Shown: positions 44,030 to 57,385 of the stretch, piece by piece
Position numbering within the stretch: position 1 is the stretch's first letter
Layout of the letters: each line of letters starts with the position of its first letter
Source: Sphaerisporangium sp. TRM90804
GTDB taxonomy: Bacteria > Actinomycetota > Actinomycetes > Streptosporangiales > Streptosporangiaceae
Length of the DNA: 64,000 nucleotides
Direction of reading: 5' to 3'
Assembly: GCF_029846175.1 (NCBI RefSeq)
Contig: NZ_JARWAC010000007.1
Coordinates: 310,001-374,000 of the forward strand
Notes under the pieces: generated by a model
What the model was told of the DNA's origin: nothing
Seen by the model: the letters and a program-made list of their open reading frames with translations, nothing else
Databases searched by the model: none
Made by a program: the position numbers and the translations under genes

Positions 44030-45358
44030 GTGCATGTCGCCCATCTGTCGCTGACCGACTTCCGGTCCTACGCCGCGGTGGAACTGGCTCTGGAGCCGGG
44101 GGTGACGGCGCTGGTCGGCCCCAACGGCCAGGGCAAGACCAACCTCGTCGAGGCGCTGGGCTACGTCGCCACCCTCGGCAGCTTCCGGGTCGCCACCGAC
44201 GCGCCCCTGGTGCGGCAGGGCGCCGCCCGGGCCGTCGTCCGCTCGGTGGTGGTCCGCGACGACCGGCAGGCCCTGGTCGAGCTGGAGATCAACCCCGGCC
44301 GGGCCAACCGCGCCCGGCTCAACCGCGCGGCGGTCCCCCGCCCTCGCGACGTCCTCGGCCTGCTGCGCACGGTGCTGTTCGCACCCGAAGATCTGGCCCT
44401 GGCGAAGGGCGATCCCGCCGAGCGGCGCCGTTTCCTCGACGACCTCCTGGTCGCCCGCGCGCCGCGTTTCGCGGGCGTGCGCGCCGACTACGACCGCGTG
44501 CTCAAGCAGCGCGGCGCCCTGCTGCGCACCGCGATGCAGGCGCGGGGCGGGCGCCGCCAGAGCGCCCGCCGTCAGGACGCCGAGACCGCCTTCTCCGCCG
44601 CGGGCGCCGGCGACGCCCTCAGCACGCTGGAGGTCTGGGACGCCCACCTGGCCCGCCAGGGCGCCGAGCTGCTCGCCGCCCGTCTGGAGCTCGTCGAGCT
44701 CCTGCGCCCGCTCGTCGCCCGCGCCTACGCCATGCTGGCGCCCTCCTCGGCCCCGGCGGGCATCGAATACCGCGGCACCTCCCCCACGGGCCTGTGGACG
44801 GCTCAAGGCCCCGCGGAGCCGCCCTCATCCGAAGGGGCCGGAGCCGCCGCCGGATCACCCGAGCCCCAAGGGGCCGGAACCGCCGCCGGCCCGCCTGAGC
44901 GGGGGGGCACGGCCGGCGCCGCCCCGTCCACAGGGGCGCGGGGCCCGGTGGCCGATCGGGCCGCGCTCGAAGAGGGCCTTCGGGCGAGCCTGCTCGAAGT
45001 GCGCCAGGCCGAGCTCGAACGCGGCGTGACCCTGGTCGGCCCGCACCGTGACGACCTGCTGCTCGCCCTCGGCGAGCTGCCCGCGCGCGGCTACGCCAGC
45101 CACGGCGAGTCCTGGTCGTTCGCGCTCGCGCTGCGCCTCGCCGCCTACGACCTGCTCCGGGCGGAGGGCGGCGACCCCGTCCTGATCCTCGACGACGTCT
45201 TCGCCGAGCTCGACTCGCGCAGGCGGCGCGCCCTGGCCGAGATCGTCGCCCCGGCCGAACAGGTGCTGATCACCGCCGCCGTGCCCGAGGACGTCCCCGC
45301 GCAGCTCGTGGGAGCCCGGTTCGACGTCATGGAAGGGAGCGTCACCCGTGCTGGATGA
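44030..45358 (+). CDS. recF: DNA replication and repair protein RecF
   Basis: SMC-like ATPase that helps load RecA at gaps. The 442-residue protein has [20 protein letters not shown], Walker [38 protein letters not shown], the signature-type [20 protein letters not shown], and Walker [18 protein letters not shown]. It is about 70 residues longer than typical because of an Ala/Gly/Pro-rich low-complexity insert at about 262-308. Its stop overlaps the dciA start by 11 nt. A TANNNT box 7 nt before the GTG suggests a leaderless message. Confidence 0.95.
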   Translation: MHVAHLSLTDFRSYAAVELALEPGVTALVGPNGQGKTNLVEALGYVATLGSFRVATDAPLVRQGAARAVVRSVVVRDDRQALVELEINPGRANRARLNRAAVPRPRDVLGLLRTVLFAPEDLALAKGDPAERRRFLDDLLVARAPRFAGVRADYDRVLKQRGALLRTAMQARGGRRQSARRQDAETAFSAAGAGDALSTLEVWDAHLARQGAELLAARLELVELLRPLVARAYAMLAPSSAPAGIEYRGTSPTGLWTAQGPAEPPSSEGAGAAAGSPEPQGAGTAAGPPERGGTAGAAPSTGARGPVADRAALEEGLRASLLEVRQAELERGVTLVGPHRDDLLLALGELPARGYASHGESWSFALALRLAAYDLLRAEGGDPVLILDDVFAELDSRRRRALAEIVAPAEQVLITAAVPEDVPAQLVGARFDVMEGSVTRAG

Positions 45359-45878
45359 GACCTCTGCCGAGTCCTCCGGGGTGCAGTCGCCGGAGGGCAT
45401 GGCCGCCCGCGGGGCGGCGCTCGCCCGCGAGAAGCTCGCCCAGGCGAAGGCCGACGCCGCCCGGCGCGGGCGGCTGCCCAGGAGCGAGCCGCGCCGCCGC
45501 TCCTCGGCCCGGCGTGACACCGCGGACCCTCAGCTCTTCGGCCGCGCGATCCGCGAGCTGCTGTCCGACCGCGGCTGGGAGCAGCCGGTCGCCGTCGGCG
45601 GGGTTTTCGGCCGGTGGCACGAGATCGTGGGCCCCGACCTCGCGGCGCACACCAAGCCCGAGTCCTTCGCCGACGGCGAGGTGCTGGTCGTCGCCGACTC
45701 CACGGCCTGGGCCACGCAGCTGCGCCTGCTGGCGTCCAGCCTGGTCAGAAGGCTCAACGAGGAGCTCGGCGACGGCACGGTGCGCCGGGTGAAGGTGCGC
45801 GGGCCGCAGAACGGCCCGCGTCCGACGGGCGGCCTGCGGGTCACGGGCAGCCGCGGCCCCGGCGACACCTACGGCTGA
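45348..45878 (+). CDS. dciA: DciA/DUF721 family replicative-helicase loader protein
   Basis: A 176-residue protein of the DUF721 family, now known as DciA, which loads DnaB helicase in bacteria without DnaC/DnaI. The first 60 residues are charged and disordered. The conserved DciA core is about residues 62-150 ([59 protein letters not shown]). GTG 45348 lies within recF. Same position as M. tuberculosis Rv0004. The dnaB gene it serves is at the left edge of this window. Confidence 0.92.
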   Translation: MLDETSAESSGVQSPEGMAARGAALAREKLAQAKADAARRGRLPRSEPRRRSSARRDTADPQLFGRAIRELLSDRGWEQPVAVGGVFGRWHEIVGPDLAAHTKPESFADGEVLVVADSTAWATQLRLLASSLVRRLNEELGDGTVRRVKVRGPQNGPRPTGGLRVTGSRGPGDTYG

Positions 45879-48168
<2,290 letters not shown>

Positions 48169-48210
48169 CCGTAGCCGTACAGCCTCATCTTCGAAAAGGA
48201 CACATCACCC

Positions 48211-50708
<2,498 letters not shown>

Positions 50709-50712
<4 letters not shown>

Positions 50713-52106
50713 GCCCTCAGGCCAGCTCCGGGGGAGCCGGCGGGCCGGGGAAGCCCGGCACGCCGTCCAACCGGAAGCGTAACAATCCCAAGGGGAGCCG
50801 TCCGGCCTCCTCGGTGAACTCATCGACACGCAACCAGGTCACCGAGAACGTCGAGAAGACCGACGCCGCCGAGGCCCGTCCCGCCGACCAGGCCGACGAC
50901 CGCGTGGTCGTCGTGTCCGAGGACGACACCACCGCCGAGGGCACCGAGAGCGGGGACGCCACGCTGCGCATCCGCTCCTCCTCGGTCCCCGACGGCTCCT
51001 GGTCGCCGTCCGACACGCCGGGCGGCGGCCCCACCAGGCCCGCCTCGAAGCCTTCTGGCCCGTCGGGCACGACCGGCACGTCCCGCGTGACGCCGTCCGG
51101 CAGGACGCCCGCCTCCGGCGCCAGGCCCACGCCGGCGTCGTCCGGCACGTCGTCCACCACGTCGTCCACGCCCTCGGGGCCGGCGGCCTCCGCGCGCACC
51201 GGCACCTCGTCGCGTCCCGGCTCCGGCACGTCCGGCCCCGGGGCGGGAACGTCGGGTTCCAGCGGAACGTCGGGTTTCGGAGCGGGCACGTCCGGCTCCG
51301 CCTCGGGCACGTCGAGCGCGTCCGGCACCCGCACCGGCGGCCCCGGGAGCACGAGCGGCCCAGGGGCGCCGGGAAGCACCGGTGGCCCCGGGGGCCGGGG
51401 AAGCGCGAGCGGTTCCGGCACGGGGCGCCCCGGCGCTCCGGGCTCGGGCGGGCCCGGCCGTCCCGGCGGGTCCTCCGCCTCGGCCGGCGCCACCGAGAGC
51501 ACCGGCGTTCTCGGCGCCACCGCCCCGGGCGGCACCACGTCTCCCGGCGGCACCACCGCCCCCGGCGGGGGAGCCCTCGGCGGCCTGGGCGAGAGGGGCG
51601 AGGGCGGCCAGCGGCTCTCCGGCGCCAACTCCCGCGCGGGCGGCCTCGGCACGGTGTCGGCGCTGGCGACGCCCGACGCCCCCACCACCGCCCGCACCGG
51701 CCAGCGCGACAAGGCGGCCCCGGCCAAGGCCCCGCGCAAGGCGCACCTCGTCCTGCGCAGGATCGAGCCCTGGTCGGCGATGAAGTTCAGCTTCGTCGTC
51801 TCCGTGGTCTGCTTCCTGATGCTGTTCGTGGCCGTGGCCGTCCTGTACGGCGTGCTGTCGGCCCTCGGTGTCTTCGACTCGATCGTCAGCACCGTGACCC
51901 AGCTCACCGTCCCCGACGGCAACACGAGCAGCGGCCTCGACATCCAGTCCTGGTTCGAGCCCGGCCTCATCCTCGGCTACACGGCCCTGATCGGCGCGGT
52001 CAACGTCGTTCTGATCACCGCCATGTGCACCCTGGGCGCCGTGATCTACAACCTCGCAGCCGAAGTGGTCGGCGGCGTGGAGGTCACCTTCAGCGAGGCC
52101 GAATAA
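50709..52106 (+). CDS. DUF3566 transmembrane protein
   Basis: A 465-residue protein of the actinobacterial DUF3566 family (M. tuberculosis Rv0007 position). About 330 residues are a disordered region made of Gly, Ser, Thr and Pro with many SGTSG-type units. The conserved C-terminal domain starts at [20 protein letters not shown]. It has two membrane segments ([20 protein letters not shown] and [19 protein letters not shown]) and ends [13 protein letters not shown]. Its ATG overlaps the gyrA stop (ATGA). Function is unknown. The linker is far longer than the conserved domain needs. Confidence 0.85.
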
Positions 52107-52258
52107 CCACCCGGGCCCCCGCCGGGTTCCCCACCACAGGAGCCCGGCGGCCCCTCCCGGCCGACCCACCCGGCCGCGAAGCACGGTAAGCTTTCCCCAG
52201 CCAGGCAGACGATTCGCCTCCGCCCCGCGGACACGATAGTCTTCCTGCACCGCAAAGC

Positions 52259-52332
52259 GGGGCTATAGCTCAGACGGTTAGAGCGCTTCCCTGATAAGGA
52301 AGAGGTCCCAGGTTCAAGTCCTGGTAGCCCCA
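52259..52332 (+). tRNA. ileT: tRNA-Ile (anticodon GAT)
   Basis: A 74-nt tRNA. The acceptor stem GGGGCTA pairs with TAGCCCC, followed by discriminator A; CCA is not encoded (next bases CAC). The anticodon arm CTTCC-CTGATAA-GGAAG gives anticodon GAT for isoleucine. The T arm is CCAGG-TTCAAGT-CCTGG. Position after gyrA-DUF3566 matches ileT of other actinobacteria. TAGTCT at 52237-52242 may be its -10 box. Confidence 0.98.
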
Positions 52333-52342
52333 CACAGCTCAG

Positions 52343-52375
52343 AGGCCATTTCCCGCAAGGGAAGTGGCCTTTTTG
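52343..52375 (+). terminator. Rho-independent terminator after tRNA-Ile
   Basis: A 12-bp stem with one G-T pair (AGGCCATTTCCC, 52343-52354, with 52359-52370) and a GCAA loop, followed by TTTTTGTT. This classic intrinsic terminator has an unusually good T tract for this genome. Confidence 0.93.
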
Positions 52376-52403
52376 TTCTTCCGGGCGACTAAGAGGGCCT
52401 CGT

Positions 52404-53273
52404 TCACGACTCGCCGACGACCAGATCGGTCTCTGCGGCCTCGATCACCTGCTGCAGGCGCAGGCCGTGGCGCACGTCCAGCTCGTGCGAGGTGTCTTCC
52501 TGGACCGCCGCCACGAACTCCCGGTACATCTTGTTGATCGCGTCAAGGCCGACCGCCGCCACGCAGTCGATCGCGGCGGAGCCGCCCGGACCGAAGACCT
52601 CGACCTCGGCGCGCCTGGCGCCCCCCTCCGGCGATACGTACATCGACGCCTCGCTGTGACGGCCGATCCGGTGCTCCAGCATCAGTCCGAACCAGCCGTC
52701 CGGATCGCCGTGGGCGCGCACGCCGACCACCCTGCCCAGGGCCGCGTCGAGGAGGTCCACGAGATCGGATCCCAGATTCCGCAGGACGCTGAGTTCGCGC
52801 ACCCAAGGGCTCGCGCCGACCGGTGCCGGGGTGACGACCCGGCCGCTGCCCCCTTTGGGGGACGTCCGCGGAACCTCGGTGGTCAGGAAATCACGGACCG
52901 CCGAGGCATAGCGCCATGTCAGCGCGACCTGCGAGACGCTGCGCTCGGCGGCCACCGCCAGGTCCTCGGCCCCGGCGAGGTCGCTCGCGATGGGCCTCTC
53001 CAGCAGCACCGCCTTGCCCCGGCGCGCGGCCACGGCGGCGACGTCTTCTTGTACGGCGGGAGGAACGGCGAAGACGACCGCGTCGCAGTGGTTGAGCATC
53101 TCGCTGAAGTGGTCGAACACTGGCACGCCGTACTTGTTCGCGAGAGCGCGGGTGGCCATCGGAGAGCGCGCCCACACCCCGGCGAACCGGACTCCCCGGC
53201 ACGAGGCGATGGCTGGAGCGTGGACCTCGGTGGCCCGGCGCCCCGTCCCGGCAAGACCGATGGTGACTGTCAT
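52404..53273 (-). CDS. Gfo/Idh/MocA family NAD(P)-dependent oxidoreductase
   Basis: A 289-residue dehydrogenase, probably acting on a sugar or polyol derivative. The N-terminal Rossmann domain begins MTVTIGLAGTGRRATEVHAP and continues FAGVWARSPMATRALANKYG. The family EKP motif appears as LLERPIASDLAGAEDLA. The C-terminal alpha/beta domain has ELSVLRNLGSDLVDLLDAAL and ends with a helix bearing the usual HGLRLQQVIEAAE. ATG 53273 follows TACAGT by 7 nt; an upstream in-frame start would add 92 atypical residues. It is divergent from the aldo/keto reductase, and the two may share a pathway. Confidence 0.87.
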   Translation of the reverse strand: MTVTIGLAGTGRRATEVHAPAIASCRGVRFAGVWARSPMATRALANKYGVPVFDHFSEMLNHCDAVVFAVPPAVQEDVAAVAARRGKAVLLERPIASDLAGAEDLAVAAERSVSQVALTWRYASAVRDFLTTEVPRTSPKGGSGRVVTPAPVGASPWVRELSVLRNLGSDLVDLLDAALGRVVGVRAHGDPDGWFGLMLEHRIGRHSEASMYVSPEGGARRAEVEVFGPGGSAAIDCVAAVGLDAINKMYREFVAAVQEDTSHELDVRHGLRLQQVIEAAETDLVVGES

Positions 53274-53280
53274 AGCATCG

Positions 53281-53286
53281 ACTGTA
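53281..53286 (-). promoter_or_regulatory. -10 box for the leaderless Gfo/Idh/MocA gene
   Basis: TACAGT on the minus strand, 7 nt before the ATG at 53273. Confidence 0.5.
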
Positions 53287-53353
53287 AACACCCGACTTCG
53301 CAGTTCGGAAGGCATGGCCTGATACGGAGAGTCGGGCTTTAGGGAGGTCCGCC

Positions 53354-54187
53354 ATGCGCATGACCAAGCTTCCGTCCGGTGACGAGATCGTGGTTCTCGG
53401 CATGGGGACCTGGCATATGGGTGAGGTCCCCTCGCTCCGGAGGGAGGAGATCGCGGCGCTGCGCCAAGGTCTGCAACTGGGAATGACGCTGATCGACACC
53501 GCCGAGATGTACGGCGACGGCAGGGCGGAACAACTCGTCGGCGAGGCAATCGCCGGCCACCGGGACGAGGTCTTCCTGGTCAGCAAAGTCCTGCCGCAGC
53601 ATGCCACGTTCAGTGACACGATCGCCGCCTGCGAGGGCAGCCTGCGCCGCCTCGGGACCGACCGGCTCGACCTCTACCTGCTGCACTGGCGGGGCCCCGC
53701 GCCGCTGGAGGTGACCGTGGGGGCCTTCGAGGAGCTAATGAGCCGGGGGCTCATCCGGAGCTGGGGCGTGAGCAACTTCGACGTCCCAGACATGGAGGAG
53801 ATGATGACTGTTCCCGGTGGGCAGGCCGTACAGACCGACCAGGTGCTCTACAACCTCATGCGGCGCGGCATCGAGTACGACCTGATGTCCTGGTGCCACG
53901 AACGGAGCATACCGATCATGGCTTACTCGCCCATCGAGCAGGGCCGGATGCTCACCCATCCCACGCTCCGCTTCGTGGCGGAGCGGCATGAGGCGACTGC
54001 GGCTCAGGTGGCCCTCGCGTGGGTGCTGCGCAATGATGGTGTCGTCGCAATTCCCAAGGCGGGAACGCGGGAGCACGTCCAGCAGGACCACGCGGCCCTC
54101 GCCCTGCGTCTCACCGAGGACGACTTCACGCTTCTGGACGGGGCGTTCCCGCCACCGCTGAGCAAAAAGCCGCTCGAAATGCTGTGA
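53354..54187 (+). CDS. Aldo/keto reductase
   Basis: A 277-residue NADPH-dependent reductase with a TIM-barrel fold. The catalytic tetrad segments are visible: LIDTAEMYGDG (Asp, Tyr), FLVSKVLP (Lys) and YLLHWRGP (His). Substrate- and cofactor-binding segments include SWGVSNFDVPDMEEM and VVAIPKAGTREHVQQDHAAL. ATG 53354 has AGGGAGG about 8 nt upstream. It shares the 80-bp divergent promoter region with the dehydrogenase. The substrate is unknown. It is slightly less GC-biased than the core genes. Confidence 0.9.
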   Translation: MRMTKLPSGDEIVVLGMGTWHMGEVPSLRREEIAALRQGLQLGMTLIDTAEMYGDGRAEQLVGEAIAGHRDEVFLVSKVLPQHATFSDTIAACEGSLRRLGTDRLDLYLLHWRGPAPLEVTVGAFEELMSRGLIRSWGVSNFDVPDMEEMMTVPGGQAVQTDQVLYNLMRRGIEYDLMSWCHERSIPIMAYSPIEQGRMLTHPTLRFVAERHEATAAQVALAWVLRNDGVVAIPKAGTREHVQQDHAALALRLTEDDFTLLDGAFPPPLSKKPLEML

Positions 54188-54423
54188 ACACGGTGCGGGT
54201 GGCCACCTTGATCTTCCACTACCGGCCCGGTTAGATGTCCGGGCCCTGATCGTGAGGGACACCCGAGCGTCATTCGCGTGCCTCACGACCACGTCACTCG
54301 CTGATCCAATCCTGCGGCTCCGATCGGCCGTCCAGCGTCGCCGCCTCGCTGTCGTTGTGATCATCGAGAGGGCTGGTGGGCGCCGGTGATCGACGGGCGA
54401 ACTTCGGGCCGTTCAGGAAGTCG
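54188..54423. other. Intergenic region after the aldo/keto reductase gene
   Basis: A 7-bp hairpin (GGCCCGG/CCGGGCC, 54224-54245) is a possible terminator. A further inverted pair CGTGAGG/CCTCACG occurs at 54251-54287. No convincing gene is seen; a short minus-strand reading ending at 54294 has no family match and no proper start. Confidence 0.45.
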
Positions 54424-54609
54424 CTACAGCAAGACCGCGCAGCCCTGATGGCGGAGCGTCGTGATCCAGTCGGGGGGTCGATCCAGCTTGGTCCATCGCA
54501 GGTCGAGTTTCTCCAGCCGGGGTAGGGTGCCGAGACTGTCGGGCAGTTCGCGCAGACTGCTGGCGCAGGTCGAGGTGGACGAGGTGCGGGAGGAAGTCGG
54601 GAGATCACC
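54424..54609 (-). pseudogene. Leucine-rich-repeat protein remnant, frameshifted
   Basis: The minus strand ends with LRELPDSLGTLPRLEKLDL then RWTKLDRPPDWITTLRHQGC and AVLL before a stop at 54424, the C-terminal repeat and cap of a leucine-rich-repeat protein. About 25 codons upstream the repeat continues in another frame as FLPHLVHLDLR, so at least one frameshift separates them. A second shift upstream (near 54595-54605) returns to the first frame. No start codon or complete N-terminus exists. It is a decayed fragment, suggesting past insertion or deletion between the aldo/keto reductase and merR genes. Confidence 0.75.
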
Positions 54610-54716
54610 TTTCCGGCGCCGCCTCCCGCGTCGTCCTCAGTGCCGCGGCGAGCTCGGCCTGTCGGCGCCGGGATGGGGCGGGAAGAGCGCGACTTCCTCG
54701 TGGGTTGGGACTGGGC

Positions 54717-55076
54717 GTGAGGATCGGTGAGGCGGCCAGGACCAGTGGTGTCAGCGCCAGGGCGCTGCGGTTCTACGAGGACGAAGGGCTCATCGTCCCG
54801 GGCCGGTGCGGCAACGGGTACCGCGACTACTGCGGCTTCACCGTCGACCGGGTGATCGTCATTCGCTCGCTGCTGGACTCGGGGCTGTCCGTGCGACTGA
54901 TCAGGGACGTGCTGCCCCACGTCACAGGCGAGGCCACAGGCCGCGATCAGCTGTGCGAGGAGTTCCTGGCCGAGGTCCGGCGCTATCGCGATCGACTCGA
55001 TGCCCGCATCGCCGCGCTCACCGCTCGACGGTCGGCGCTCGACGTGTTCCTGGACGAGAGTTCACACCAGTCGTAG
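54717..55076 (+). CDS. MerR family transcriptional regulator
   Basis: A 119-residue MerR-type regulator. The winged helix is VRIGEAARTSGVSARALRFY followed by EDEGLIVPGRCGNGYRDY. A dimerisation coiled coil then runs (FLAEVRRYRDRLDARIAALT). No Cys cluster for metal binding is seen in the short C-terminus, so the signal is probably an organic or redox ligand. GTG 54717 was chosen as the family start. It precedes the quinone oxidoreductase gene by 47 nt and probably activates it through a long-spacer promoter. Confidence 0.88.
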   Translation: MRIGEAARTSGVSARALRFYEDEGLIVPGRCGNGYRDYCGFTVDRVIVIRSLLDSGLSVRLIRDVLPHVTGEATGRDQLCEEFLAEVRRYRDRLDARIAALTARRSALDVFLDESSHQS

Positions 55077-55084
55077 CGAACGAC

Positions 55085-55117
55085 TTGACCTTGACGTCGG
55101 CGTGAGTCTCGTACGTT
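55085..55117 (+). promoter_or_regulatory. MerR-type promoter of the quinone oxidoreductase gene
   Basis: TTGACCTTGACG (55085-55096) and the -10 TACGTT (55112-55117) lie between merR and the oxidoreductase gene. From TTGACC the spacer is 21 bp, from TTGACG 15 bp; neither is the usual 17, consistent with MerR-controlled promoters. TACGTT lies 6 nt before the ATG, so the message would be leaderless. Confidence 0.55.
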
Positions 55118-55123
55118 CCGGGA

Positions 55124-56137
55124 ATGGACATCGAGAACGTGACACCCGCTGGGACGATGCGTGCCCTGGTGCAGCCTTCGTACGGCGGCCCGAACGACCT
55201 GACCCTGGTGGCCGACCATCCGCGTCCCGTCAGTCCTGGGCCGGGTGACTACGTGGTCCGTGTGGGTGCGGCGGGGGTCAACTTCGCGGACGTGATGCAG
55301 ACCCGTGGAACCTACGGCGGCGGGCCGCGACCTCCCTACGTGGCCGGGTTCGAGGCGGCCGGCGAGATCGTCGCCGCCGGTGCCGGGGTCGACGGGCCGC
55401 TGCCGGCCGGAACCCATGTCATCGGAGCCGGCTCCGGCGCTTTCGCCGAGTACATGCTGATGCCGGCCGCGGGCGTCCTGCCGGTTCCGCCGGGGTGGAG
55501 CGACGCCGCGGCCCTGGGCATGGTGCTGAACTGGGCGACGGCCCTGGCGGCGCTGCGGCCGCTGGGCGAACTCAAGGAGGGTGAGGTGGTGCTCATCCAG
55601 GCCGCCGCGGGGGGCGTGGGACAGGCCGCCGTCCGCCTCGCCCGTCACTATGGGGCCCAGATCATCGCCACCGCGTCGCCGGCGAAACACGACGACGTCA
55701 GGGCGCTCGGCGTCGACGTGGTTCTCGATCCCTCCCGCGGCGATCTGGCCGAGGAGATCCTGCGCCGGACCGGCGGTGTCGACGTGGTGCTCGAGTCGGT
55801 CGGCAAGGCCACCTTCGAGGCCAGCCTGTCGGTGACCAAGCCCATCACCGGCCGAGTCGTCGTCTTCGGCGCCGCTTCCGGGGACGCCGTCCTGACGACC
55901 CATGACCTGATCTTCACCCACCCGGTGCAGGTCAAGGGACTCCACATCGGCGCGTTGGCGAAGGCGTCGCCCTCCGTCTACCAGGGGCTGATCGACGAGA
56001 TCGAGCGGCTCATCGCGCGGGGCGTCTACGCGCCCGGTACCCCTCAGGTGCATCCCCTCGGCGAGGGCCCGAGGGTCCTTCGAGAGCTCGAGGCAGGTGT
56101 GACCCGCGGCAAGCACGCCCTCGACCCGAGGCGCTAG
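55124..56137 (+). CDS. Zinc-independent alcohol dehydrogenase / NADPH:quinone oxidoreductase
   Basis: A 337-residue medium-chain dehydrogenase/reductase of the quinone oxidoreductase group. VVRVGAAGVNFADVMQTRGT and PPYVAGFEAAGEIVAAGAGV are the catalytic-domain signatures. LIQAAAGGVGQAAVRLARHY is the NADPH site (AxxGGVG). The Cys/His zinc ligands of true alcohol dehydrogenases are absent. MerR control suggests induction by quinones or electrophiles. ATG 55124. Confidence 0.9.
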   Translation: MDIENVTPAGTMRALVQPSYGGPNDLTLVADHPRPVSPGPGDYVVRVGAAGVNFADVMQTRGTYGGGPRPPYVAGFEAAGEIVAAGAGVDGPLPAGTHVIGAGSGAFAEYMLMPAAGVLPVPPGWSDAAALGMVLNWATALAALRPLGELKEGEVVLIQAAAGGVGQAAVRLARHYGAQIIATASPAKHDDVRALGVDVVLDPSRGDLAEEILRRTGGVDVVLESVGKATFEASLSVTKPITGRVVVFGAASGDAVLTTHDLIFTHPVQVKGLHIGALAKASPSVYQGLIDEIERLIARGVYAPGTPQVHPLGEGPRVLRELEAGVTRGKHALDPRR

Positions 56138-56277
56138 AAGGCGGAGGCGCGGCGCTCGAACCGAGCAGCGCCCACCGGCGGAAAGAGCCCGTCTTCACGA
56201 GGGAGGGGGCGGCGTCCCGGGGCCTGAGCGGGCCCGCCGAGTGCCGGCGCGGTGGCTGCGCGCAGCAGGATGGGCGC

Positions 56278-57240
56278 ATGACTACAGCTCGACGTGCGTT
56301 CTGGGAACAGCACGCCTGCCTGCCCCTCAGCCTTGACGCCGAGGTCGGCGACATTCTGCGGTACCGCCGGCCCGGCGGGGCCTATGTGTGCGTCAACGTC
56401 GGCTATGCGCCGCATTCTCGTGAGGATTCGCTCTCCTACATCGACCACTTCACCCGCGCGATCGAGGCCCACCCCGACCTGGAGCTCGCCACGACCGTCA
56501 AGGAGATCGACGCGGCGGTACCGGACGACCGGATCGTGGTGGCGTTCGACCTGGAGGACTCGGGTCCGCTGGCGGGCGACCTCGACATGGTGCGGACCTT
56601 CTACGACCTGGGTGTGAAGTCGCTGCTGCCGAGCTACAACAACGGCAACGCCGCCGGGGGCGGCTGTCTCGACGCCGTCGACACGGGGCTGACGGCCTAC
56701 GGCCGGGAGCTGGTGCGGCGCATGAACGAGGTCGGCATGCTGGTCGACGGGTCGCACTGCGGCACCCGTACCGGGCTGGATCTCTCGGAGGCCTCCGAGC
56801 AGCCGATGATCTACTCGCACTCGGCGATGCGCGGGTTGTGGGACCACGCCCGCAACATCACCGACGAGCAGGCCCGCGAGTGCGCCGCGACCGGCGGCGT
56901 CATCGGCATCCCCGGCGTGGGCATCTTCCTGGGGCCCAACACCGCGACCCTGGACGCCTTCGTCGCCCACATCGACTACGCCGTCGAACTGGTGGGGCCC
57001 GAGCACGTCGGCATCGGCAGCGACTACTCCTTCGACGCCGAGGACGTGATGGCGGAGTTGGAGGACAACCCCGAGCTCTTCCCCGAGGAGTACACCCGCT
57101 GGGGCGTGATCCAGTTCGTCGAGCCGGAGACGACGCTGCTGGTCGAGCGTGAGCTGGTGGGGCGCGGTTATCCGGAGGAGGCGGTGCGCGGCATCCTGGG
57201 CGGCAACTTCCGGCGGGTGGCGGCCCAGGTCTGGAAGTGA
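56278..57240 (+). CDS. M19-family membrane-dipeptidase-like metallopeptidase, atypical N-terminal site
   Basis: A 320-residue protein of the renal dipeptidase (M19) family, which hydrolyses dipeptides including those with a C-terminal D-residue. Recognisable parts are FDLEDSGPL (bridging Glu), LVDGSHCGTRTGLDLSE, MIYSHSAMRGLWDHARNITD with metal His and the RNITD Arg, and GIGSDYSF near the end. The N-terminal HxD zinc motif (normally DGHNDLP) reads EQHACLPL, so the Asp is Cys14. No signal peptide is seen. It precedes the peptide operon by 157 nt. Confidence 0.82.
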   Translation: MTTARRAFWEQHACLPLSLDAEVGDILRYRRPGGAYVCVNVGYAPHSREDSLSYIDHFTRAIEAHPDLELATTVKEIDAAVPDDRIVVAFDLEDSGPLAGDLDMVRTFYDLGVKSLLPSYNNGNAAGGGCLDAVDTGLTAYGRELVRRMNEVGMLVDGSHCGTRTGLDLSEASEQPMIYSHSAMRGLWDHARNITDEQARECAATGGVIGIPGVGIFLGPNTATLDAFVAHIDYAVELVGPEHVGIGSDYSFDAEDVMAELEDNPELFPEEYTRWGVIQFVEPETTLLVERELVGRGYPEEAVRGILGGNFRRVAAQVWK

Positions 57241-57316
57241 GTGGTCGCCGATCGCGCAACCGCGATCAAGGGCTTGCCACCTCCGGTGGGGGCGGCTCGG
57301 TCTGGAAGTGAGTGGT
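57228..57316. repeat. 71-bp duplication spanning the dipeptidase stop codon
   Basis: GGTCTGGAAGTGAGTGGT occurs at 57228-57245, including the last codons and stop of the dipeptidase gene, and again exactly at 57299-57316. Sequence after each copy is related (CGCCGATCGCGCAACCGCGA versus TGGCCAATCGCACAAACGCG). This is a tandem duplication that copied a gene end and an operator-like motif. Confidence 0.8.
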
Positions 57317-57360
57317 TGGCCAATCGCACAAACGCGACCGGTTCGGGCTGTGCGATCGGC
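57247..57360. promoter_or_regulatory. Triple GCCRATCGCRCA motif upstream of the peptide operon
   Basis: GCCGATCGCGCA (57247-57258) and GCCAATCGCACA (57319-57330) lie on the plus strand; GCCGATCGCACA is on the minus strand (57349-57360). The last two form an inverted pair centred near 57340, just upstream of the -10 box. The first lies in a hairpin GATCGCG-CAAC-CGCGATC (57250-57267). A repressor or activator site is likely; the cognate regulator is not in the window. Confidence 0.55.
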
Positions 57361-57385
57361 TGAGTACGGCGGCTGGAACACGATC

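Noticed and set aside
52259..52332. tRNA-Ile as half of an attL/attR pair
   Set aside because: No second copy of the tRNA 3' end and no integrase gene is present up to 64000, so insertion is only a possibility noted in the findings.
53274..53549. Upstream extension of the Gfo/Idh/MocA gene
   Set aside because: The added 92 residues are Arg/Ser/Pro-rich and overlap the divergent aldo/keto reductase start; the Rossmann motif begins at the ATG at 53273, which has its own -10 box.
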